Positions 44,643 through 49,831 of a DNA stretch of 49,831 bases are shown in pieces. Source of the stretch: Lachnospiraceae bacterium (GTDB lineage Bacteria > Bacillota > Clostridia > Lachnospirales > Lachnospiraceae). Every line of letters starts with the position of its first letter. Positions within the stretch are counted from its first letter, which is position 1. Below the pieces are notes generated by a model. The model saw only the letters and a list, made by a program, of their open reading frames with translations, was not told where the DNA came from and searched no databases. The translations under genes and the position numbers were made by a program. Where the stretch lies: assembly GCA_017626095.1 (NCBI GenBank), contig JAGAJL010000019.1, positions 1 through 49,831 on the forward strand. The letters run 5' to 3'.

Positions 44643-45758
44643 ATGAGCCAGAGATTGCCCGTTAATAAAAACAACAAATTTTGTTACGATATTGTTTATG
44701 AACATGATTTTTCCCGTTTGCTTGAAGAATTTGAGCAAATGGAATTTCATATCCATGACAAAAAAATCTGTATTATTACCGATAGCAATGTAGAGAGATT
44801 GTATTTAAATGAATTAATAAATATTTTGACTCCAAACTGTGTAAAGGTGATTTCATTTTCATTTGAAGCTGGAGAAGAAAGTAAAAATCTGGATACCGTA
44901 CAAAGAGCTTATGAATTTTTGATTCAAAATAAGATCAATCGTCAGGATTTTTTGATTGCTTTAGGTGGTGGTGTTGTCGGTGATTTAACTGGTTTTTGTG
45001 CCGCAACCTATTTAAGAGGTATTGATTTCATTCAAATTCCTACAACTTTATTAGCACAAGTGGACAGCAGTATCGGTGGAAAAACAGGAGTAGATTTTTC
45101 TCAGTATAAAAATATGGTAGGTGCTTTCCATATGCCCAGACTGGTTTATATGAATCTTTCTGTCTTAAAAGATTTACCGGGCAGACAGTATTTTGCCGGA
45201 ATGGCAGAGGTTTTAAAATCTGCTTTGATTAAAGATGGCAAATTTTATGAATGGCTTATCAACAATTTTTATGAAATATGCCAGCGTGAAGCCGATTTTG
45301 TTGAAGAAATGATTTTTCGCACCAATGAAATTAAAAAATCCATTGTTGAAAAAGATCCGTTTGAAAAAGGTGACAGAGCACTCTTAAACTTTGGGCATAC
45401 ATTGGGACATGCAATTGAAAAATACAAAAATTTTGAAATGTTGCATGGTGAATGTGTTGCTTTAGGTTGTATTTGTGCTGCCTATATTTCATGGAAAAGA
45501 GATCTGATAACATCCGATGATTATTATGAAATTCGCGATATGTTCGTTCCTTTCTGCCTGCCGATTACAATTGAAGATATAGATCCAAAGCAGATTGTTT
45601 CATTAACGCATTCTGACAAAAAAGCAGATAATCACAGTATTAAATTTATTCTATTAAAAAAAGTGGGAAAAGGAATTATTGATACAACTGTCACGGACGA
45701 AGAAATGCTTGCTGCATTAAACGAAATTCATTTTACAGAAGAGGATATGAAAGCGTAA
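44643..45758 (+). CDS. aroB: 3-dehydroquinate synthase
   Basis: Second step of the shikimate pathway: DAHP to 3-dehydroquinate, using NAD and a divalent metal. It has 371 residues. The NAD site is ALGGGVVGDLTGFCAATYLRG, followed by IPTTLLAQVDSSIGGKTGVDF. Metal ligands include the His in LNFGHTLGHAIE. AAAGGAGAT precedes the ATG. No other shikimate genes are near. It overlaps lspA by one base. Confidence 0.95.
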   Translation: MSQRLPVNKNNKFCYDIVYEHDFSRLLEEFEQMEFHIHDKKICIITDSNVERLYLNELINILTPNCVKVISFSFEAGEESKNLDTVQRAYEFLIQNKINRQDFLIALGGGVVGDLTGFCAATYLRGIDFIQIPTTLLAQVDSSIGGKTGVDFSQYKNMVGAFHMPRLVYMNLSVLKDLPGRQYFAGMAEVLKSALIKDGKFYEWLINNFYEICQREADFVEEMIFRTNEIKKSIVEKDPFEKGDRALLNFGHTLGHAIEKYKNFEMLHGECVALGCICAAYISWKRDLITSDDYYEIRDMFVPFCLPITIEDIDPKQIVSLTHSDKKADNHSIKFILLKKVGKGIIDTTVTDEEMLAALNEIHFTEEDMKA

Positions 45759-46273
45759 TGAAAAAAAATGTTGCCATAACCATTGATATAGTAGCTATGT
45801 TTCTTCTGATTTTAATTGATCAGGTCACCAAAAGATTGGCTGTTATCAATCTAAAAGATCAGGATCCGATTATTTTAATTGACAATATATTGCAATTCCG
45901 ATATTTAGAAAACCGTGGTGCCGCATTTGGTATGCTTCAAAACAAAAAATTACTGTTTGTTTTTATAACCATTGTTATGCTGACCGCAATATTTTATGCT
46001 TTATTCAAGCTTCCTTTGACCAAAAAGTATCTGATATGGCATGTATTTCTCTGTTTTATTGCTGCAGGCGGCATCGGTAATATGATCGACCGTGTTATGC
46101 ATGATTATGTCATTGATTTTATTTATTTTATACTGATTGATTTTCCGATTTTTAATTTTGCAGATATCTTAGTTACCATCGGAACCATTCTTCTTTTTAT
46201 TGATTTATTGTTTTTAAAAAAAGAGGAAGACTTAGCATTTTTAAAACTGGAGATTCATAAAAATGACCGATGA
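45758..46273 (+). CDS. lspA: Lipoprotein signal peptidase (signal peptidase II)
   Basis: A 171-residue aspartic protease with four membrane helices that cleaves prolipoprotein signal peptides. The catalytic Asp pair lies in GNMIDRVMHDYVIDF and FNFADILVTIG, and the LENRGAAFGM motif is present. The predicted lipoprotein carboxypeptidase encoded upstream would be one substrate. It overlaps aroB by one base and rluD by 11. Confidence 0.95.
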   Translation: MKKNVAITIDIVAMFLLILIDQVTKRLAVINLKDQDPIILIDNILQFRYLENRGAAFGMLQNKKLLFVFITIVMLTAIFYALFKLPLTKKYLIWHVFLCFIAAGGIGNMIDRVMHDYVIDFIYFILIDFPIFNFADILVTIGTILLFIDLLFLKKEEDLAFLKLEIHKNDR

Positions 46274-47180
46274 AATCATCACGTTTACGGCCTCAATAGA
46301 AGATGAAGATGAACGTATTGATAAAGTATTGACCAATTATTTTGAGAATATTTCGCGTTCCTATGTCCAAAAAATGATTAAAGACGGAAATGCATATGCC
46401 AATGATAAGGTTATAAAAGCTAATTACCGGTTAAGAGAGGGCGATATCATCCGTTGTTGTATTCCGGCATGTACGGAACCTGAGATAGAACCGGAAGATA
46501 TTCCTTTGGACATTCTGTATGAAGATGAGGATATTCTCATTGTAAATAAGCCCAAAAATATGGTTGTTCATCCTTCGGCAGGTCATTATTCCCATACACT
46601 GGTCAATGGCCTTTTATTTCATTGTCATGGACAGCTTTCCGGTATCAATGGTGTATTTCGTCCCGGTATTGTACATCGAATTGATAAAGATACCACCGGT
46701 TCTCTCATAGTATGTAAAAATGAAACTGCCCACAACTGTATTGCCGAGCAGTTAAAAGAGCATTCCATCACAAGGAAATACCGTGCCATCGTATATGGAA
46801 ATTTTGATCAAACGGAAGGTACTATTGATGCACCAATCGGTAGAGACGAAAAAGACCGAAAAAAAATGGCTGTAAATTATAAAAATGGAAAAAACGCCAT
46901 TACGCATTATAAAGTATTAAAACAGTTTCAAGGCTATTCTTATGTTGAATGTCAATTAGAAACCGGCAGAACACATCAAATTCGTGTTCATATGACATCC
47001 ATCGGGCATCCATTATTGGGTGATACGACTTATGGAGCACGTTCTTCCAAATTTCATCTGCAGGGACAGTGTCTTCATGCAATGACGATAGGTTTTATAC
47101 ATCCGTCAACGAAGCAGTATATGGAATTTGAAGCACCTTTACCGGATTATTTTTTGCATATGCTTGATATACTGGAATAA
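46263..47180 (+). CDS. rluD: RluD-family ribosomal pseudouridine synthase
   Basis: A 305-residue enzyme that isomerises uridine to pseudouridine in 23S rRNA. An N-terminal S4 RNA-binding domain (about 15-75) precedes the catalytic domain, with HRIDKDTTGSLIVCKN holding the catalytic Asp. GRTHQIRVHMTSIGHPLLGD follows. The lspA-rluD pairing is very common in Firmicutes. The exact site (1911/1915/1917 or another) cannot be told from sequence alone. Confidence 0.92.
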   Translation: MTDEIITFTASIEDEDERIDKVLTNYFENISRSYVQKMIKDGNAYANDKVIKANYRLREGDIIRCCIPACTEPEIEPEDIPLDILYEDEDILIVNKPKNMVVHPSAGHYSHTLVNGLLFHCHGQLSGINGVFRPGIVHRIDKDTTGSLIVCKNETAHNCIAEQLKEHSITRKYRAIVYGNFDQTEGTIDAPIGRDEKDRKKMAVNYKNGKNAITHYKVLKQFQGYSYVECQLETGRTHQIRVHMTSIGHPLLGDTTYGARSSKFHLQGQCLHAMTIGFIHPSTKQYMEFEAPLPDYFLHMLDILE

Positions 47181-47183
47181 TTC

Positions 47184-47237
47184 TGATACCAACGGATTGC
47201 TACGCACTTAAAGTATGACCTTTTGACCCTGGTATCA
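47184..47237 (+). other. Hairpin after rluD, doubtful terminator
   Basis: TGATACCA (47184-47191) pairs with TGGTATCA (47230-47237) across a 38-base loop, four bases after the rluD stop. There is no U tract (TATAAATAG follows), so termination is uncertain. Confidence 0.35.
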
Positions 47238-47289
47238 TATAAATAGTTAAAATAATTGAACAAAAATGCGAGAAAATAGAAAAAACAAC

Positions 47290-47318
47290 TTGCAACTACT
47301 ATATTGAAAGTTTATAAT
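47290..47318 (+). promoter_or_regulatory. Sigma-A promoter for the cstA operon
   Basis: TTGCAA (47290-47295), a 17-base spacer and a perfect TATAAT (47313-47318). Transcription should start near 47325, about 35 bases before the TTG start of the first gene. Confidence 0.75.
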
Positions 47319-47358
47319 TTATTAGGTTGATTTATGTAGAATAAAGGAGATTTCTGTT

Positions 47359-47889
47359 TTGAGTTATACGCGCGAATCCGCAATTGACAGATTGCTCGAT
47401 AGTTATGCAGCCTATTATAATGTAAATGTGTTCGAAGGAGAGCATGGTCTTATCACAGCTCGCTGTGATTTTTTTGAGCATTCACAAAAATATGTCCTGG
47501 TTCAGAAAGCGGAACTGTGGTCAGCAGACAGCGAGGAATTTTTATACATAATTAATGTTCCGCATTTGACGAAAGAAATATTTGAAGAATATCGGGATAT
47601 TGTACTTGATGACGGTCAAAGCCGTATGCATGTCGGTCCCGGACATATGTACACTTTTATCACACCGGTTTTTATTACGGATAAAGCCGATGATGATGCG
47701 ATTAAAGCATTAAAAAAGTGCCATATTTACAAAAGTTTTCATTTTTCACTGCATGGATGGTTGGATTACCGCACTGCTTTATTAATTGTTGAGGGAGATA
47801 AGTTGTATTCCAACAATAGTGGAAGAAGTGTAGTGAAAATTTTGAAAAAGGTACTATATTCAAAAAAGAGGAAGGAGAGACTAAAATGA
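47359..47889 (+). CDS. Unknown 176-residue protein coupled to cstA
   Basis: I do not recognise this protein. It looks soluble with mixed alpha/beta content. The N-terminus is RESAIDRLLDSYAAYYNV, the middle has a strand-rich region with HVGPGHMYTFITPVFIT, and the C-terminus is very basic (KKVLYSKKRKERLK). It starts at TTG 47359 behind AAAGGAGA. Its stop overlaps the cstA ATG by 4 bases (ATGA), and both share one promoter. The tight coupling suggests it works with the transporter, perhaps as an accessory or regulatory protein. Confidence 0.75.
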   Translation: MSYTRESAIDRLLDSYAAYYNVNVFEGEHGLITARCDFFEHSQKYVLVQKAELWSADSEEFLYIINVPHLTKEIFEEYRDIVLDDGQSRMHVGPGHMYTFITPVFITDKADDDAIKALKKCHIYKSFHFSLHGWLDYRTALLIVEGDKLYSNNSGRSVVKILKKVLYSKKRKERLK

Positions 47890-49616
47890 ATTCATTAGTA
47901 CTGTTACTGATTTGTATTGCAGTTCTTGTTTGTGGATATATTTTCTACGGCGGATGGCTTTGCAAACAGTGGGGTGTTGGCGATGGAACCCTCAAAGAAA
48001 CTCCCGCCCACAGCATGGAAGATGGCGTTGACTATGTTCCTGCAAAAGCACCCGTTTTAATGGGACATCATTTCTCATCTATCGCAGGTGCTGGTCCTAT
48101 CACCGGACCTATTGGTGCAGCTATGTTTGGATGGTTGCCTGTTACACTTTGGATCCTGATCGGAGGTATTTTCTTCGGTGGTGTTCATGACTTTGGTGCA
48201 TTATTTGCATCTATTCGTCATAAAGGACAATCTATCGGTGAAATCATTTCCGCAAATATGAGTAAGAGAGCAAAAAGACTTTTCATTATTTTCTCATATT
48301 TAACATTAATTCTTGTTGTTGCTGCCTTTGCTTCAATTGTTGCTTCAACATTTGGTGCTGTATATGATGAAAGCGGTGCATTAGACATGGCTAAATCAGC
48401 AACACCTGCTTCTGTAGCTATGATTTCTTTATTATTTATCGTAGTAGCTGTTGCATTCGGTTTCCTTGTATACCGTCGTAATGCACCGATGTTGGTTGCA
48501 TCCATCGTTGGTATTATTGCAATTATCGCAGTTATGGCAATCGGAATGAATTTCCATCCGATTTATCTTTCTACAAAAACATGGATGTGGATTGTTGGTG
48601 CATATATTGCAATCGCTTCCGTTACACCGGTTTGGATTTTGTTACAGCCTCGTGACTACTTAAGTTCATTCTTACTTTATGCTATGTTAATCGTTGCTGT
48701 ATTTGGTGTAGTCGTTGCACATCCTTCATTCACAGATTTCAATGCATTCTCAGGTTTTGCTGTTGATAACGGAAACGGTGTACAGTATCTGTTCCCTGTG
48801 TTATTTACAACGGTTGCCTGCGGTGCCATTTCCGGTTTCCACTCATTGGTTTCTTCCGGTACAACTTCTAAACAGTTGGATAAAGAAACAGATGCAAAAC
48901 CGATTGCATACGGTGGAATGTTATTGGAATGTGTACTTGCAGTATTAACTCTTTGTGCTATCGGATATGCTTTCCATTGGAATGCAACAAATCCCGATGC
49001 TCCTTTAACCGGTGCTACAGCAATCTTCGGTGGTGGTATTGCACATATGATCGATGATGTAATTCCCGGAAGCTATCAGATTTTATACTCATTATTAGTA
49101 TTAACATACTCAGCTTTCTGTTTAACATCACTCGATACAGCTACCAGACTTGCTCGTTTCATGTTCCAGGAATTCTGGCTTGAACCCGGACAGACACCCA
49201 AAGATGTAAAAGAAGGCTGGAAAAAAGTAATGGTTAATCCTTACTTTGCTACCATCTTAACCGTTGTGCTTGGTGTTTTACTTGGTATGACAGGTTATGG
49301 AAAGATTTGGGGATTATTCGGTGCAGCTAACCAGTTACTTGCAGGTATCGGATTATTAGCAGTTGCAACCTGGTTAGGAAATATTGGAAAGAACAACAAG
49401 ATGTTCTTAATTCCTATGGGCTTCATGGTAGTAGTAACAATCTGCTCATTAGCTCTTACAATCAAAAACCAAATTGGTATCATCTCTGCAGGTGGAGCTG
49501 ACTGGGGTCCTTATGCACAGGTTATTTTAGGTGCTTTACTTATCATTCTTGCTATTGTACTTGTCATTGAAGGTATTCAGACACTTTCAAAAGCTAAGAA
49601 AGAAAAAGCAGCTTAA
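47886..49616 (+). CDS. cstA: CstA-family peptide/pyruvate transporter
   Basis: A 576-residue polytopic protein of the carbon-starvation CstA family, whose characterised members import peptides or pyruvate. Family signatures are YVPAKAPVLMGHHFSSIAGAGPITGP near residue 50 (split here by the membrane edge), GGVHDFGALFASIRHKGQSIGE, and SGFHSLVSSGTTSKQL near 320. About 15 helices are visible. It is shorter than the roughly 700-residue E. coli CstA and lacks the long C-terminus, as usual in Firmicutes. GGAGAG precedes the ATG. Confidence 0.93.
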   Translation: MNSLVLLLICIAVLVCGYIFYGGWLCKQWGVGDGTLKETPAHSMEDGVDYVPAKAPVLMGHHFSSIAGAGPITGPIGAAMFGWLPVTLWILIGGIFFGGVHDFGALFASIRHKGQSIGEIISANMSKRAKRLFIIFSYLTLILVVAAFASIVASTFGAVYDESGALDMAKSATPASVAMISLLFIVVAVAFGFLVYRRNAPMLVASIVGIIAIIAVMAIGMNFHPIYLSTKTWMWIVGAYIAIASVTPVWILLQPRDYLSSFLLYAMLIVAVFGVVVAHPSFTDFNAFSGFAVDNGNGVQYLFPVLFTTVACGAISGFHSLVSSGTTSKQLDKETDAKPIAYGGMLLECVLAVLTLCAIGYAFHWNATNPDAPLTGATAIFGGGIAHMIDDVIPGSYQILYSLLVLTYSAFCLTSLDTATRLARFMFQEFWLEPGQTPKDVKEGWKKVMVNPYFATILTVVLGVLLGMTGYGKIWGLFGAANQLLAGIGLLAVATWLGNIGKNNKMFLIPMGFMVVVTICSLALTIKNQIGIISAGGADWGPYAQVILGALLIILAIVLVIEGIQTLSKAKKEKAA

Positions 49617-49648
49617 TCTATTCTTTTTAAAGATTAAAATAATAGTGC

Positions 49649-49691
49649 AAAAACGTCATACATGGTCAAAAAGACTGTGTATGACGTTTTT
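49649..49691 (+). terminator. Terminator after cstA
   Basis: AAAAACGTCATACA (49649-49662) pairs perfectly with TGTATGACGTTTTT (49678-49691), 14 bp, and the loop contains a further GTC/GAC pair. The A-rich left arm makes it usable from either direction. Confidence 0.85.
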
Positions 49692-49732
49692 CGTAGGGTA
49701 AAGTTTTTGTAGGAAAAATGAATAAACAAGAA

Positions 49733-49796
49733 GAAAGCACCGGGATCCTGTGTTAGGATTGAAGTTGACTAGACTAAATCCAAGGAGGGTGCTTTC
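49733..49796 (+). other. Inverted repeat framing the start of the last gene
   Basis: GAAAGCACC (49733-49741) and GGTGCTTTC (49788-49796) are exact reverse complements. The right arm overlaps the end of the AAGGAGGG ribosome binding site and touches the ATG at 49797, so the fold could limit translation. This kind of arrangement is known from transposase genes. Confidence 0.55.
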
Positions 49797-49831
49797 ATGA
49801 TTCATAGTATACAACAGTTTGCGACAGAAGG
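49797..49831 (+). CDS. Start of a gene cut by the window edge, possible transposase
   Basis: ATG 49797 has a strong AAGGAGGG 7 bases upstream, and the frame is open to the edge (MIHSIQQFATE). Eleven residues are too few to assign. The occluding inverted repeat just upstream and the position after a terminated operon make an insertion-sequence transposase a possibility. That is inference. Confidence 0.45.
   Translation, partial: MIHSIQQFATE

Noticed and set aside
1-49831. CRISPR array, tRNA or rRNA genes
   Set aside because: No regularly spaced direct repeats, cloverleaf-like segments or rRNA stretches were recognised in any gap.

Overview
The window is a continuous run of ordinary core genes, all on the + strand, from a low-GC, spore-forming, anaerobic Bacillota chromosome. 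The gene content fits a Lachnospiraceae-like clostridium: NfnAB, YqfC/YqfD next to PhoH and YbeY, a DUF4321 protein, a full MreBCD/MinCDE shape and division cluster, and a large CstA transporter. Family-level placement is inferred from gene order and protein style, not from a marker search. I count 47 complete protein genes plus a gene fragment at each edge. I see no tRNA, rRNA or CRISPR array, and no complete mobile element.

Layout. 1-5310: end of an unknown gene, a zinc-ribbon/TPR/chitobiase-C-like membrane protein, the electron-transfer pair nfnA-nfnB, a second zinc-ribbon membrane protein, and rlmH. 5311-5779: the only gene-free stretch over 300 bases. It holds a 224-bp imperfect inverted repeat with two GGA-loop hairpins in its centre, then a good sigma-A promoter followed at once by a terminator-like hairpin. 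5780-7201: an alanine/glycine:cation symporter closed by a 27-bp perfect terminator stem. 7395-14070: a small DUF2007-like protein, a NYN-LOTUS protein, pyrimidine-nucleoside phosphorylase, then yqfC-yqfD-phoH-(degenerate pgpH)-ybeY. 14094-19551: a flippase-like membrane protein, a BofC-C-like secreted protein and two flavoproteins. 19548-22664: proB, a DUF896 protein, 5-formyl-THF cyclo-ligase and proA. 22689-29727: miaB-mutS-mutL-miaA (tRNA hypermodification and mismatch repair). 29887-32296: a methionine-gamma-lyase-like PLP enzyme, a DUF4321 protein and radC. 32325-47180: mreB-mreC-mreD-pbp2-minC-minD-minE-rodA-mgsA-dacF-like-hlyD-like-ylmE-sepF, a terminator, then aroB-lspA-rluD. 47359-49616: an unknown 176-residue protein translationally coupled to cstA. 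49797 onward: start of a gene that may be a transposase.

How the genes work together. The 32-44 kb block is a cell-envelope programme: MreBCD, PBP2 and RodA make the elongasome, MinCDE places the septum, SepF and YlmE belong to division, and a D,D-carboxypeptidase trims peptidoglycan. The 22-30 kb block is the common clostridial miaB-mutSL-miaA group. Genes are tightly packed, with many 1-30 bp overlaps and several well-supported TTG or GTG starts.

Most of the window is unremarkable. The items most worth a second look are the inverted-repeat element at 5419-5642 and its CsrA-like hairpins, the promoter-terminator leader at 5673-5752, the truncated and catalytically degenerate PgpH-like protein at 12489-13589, and several uncharacterised membrane or secreted proteins embedded in well-known operons.
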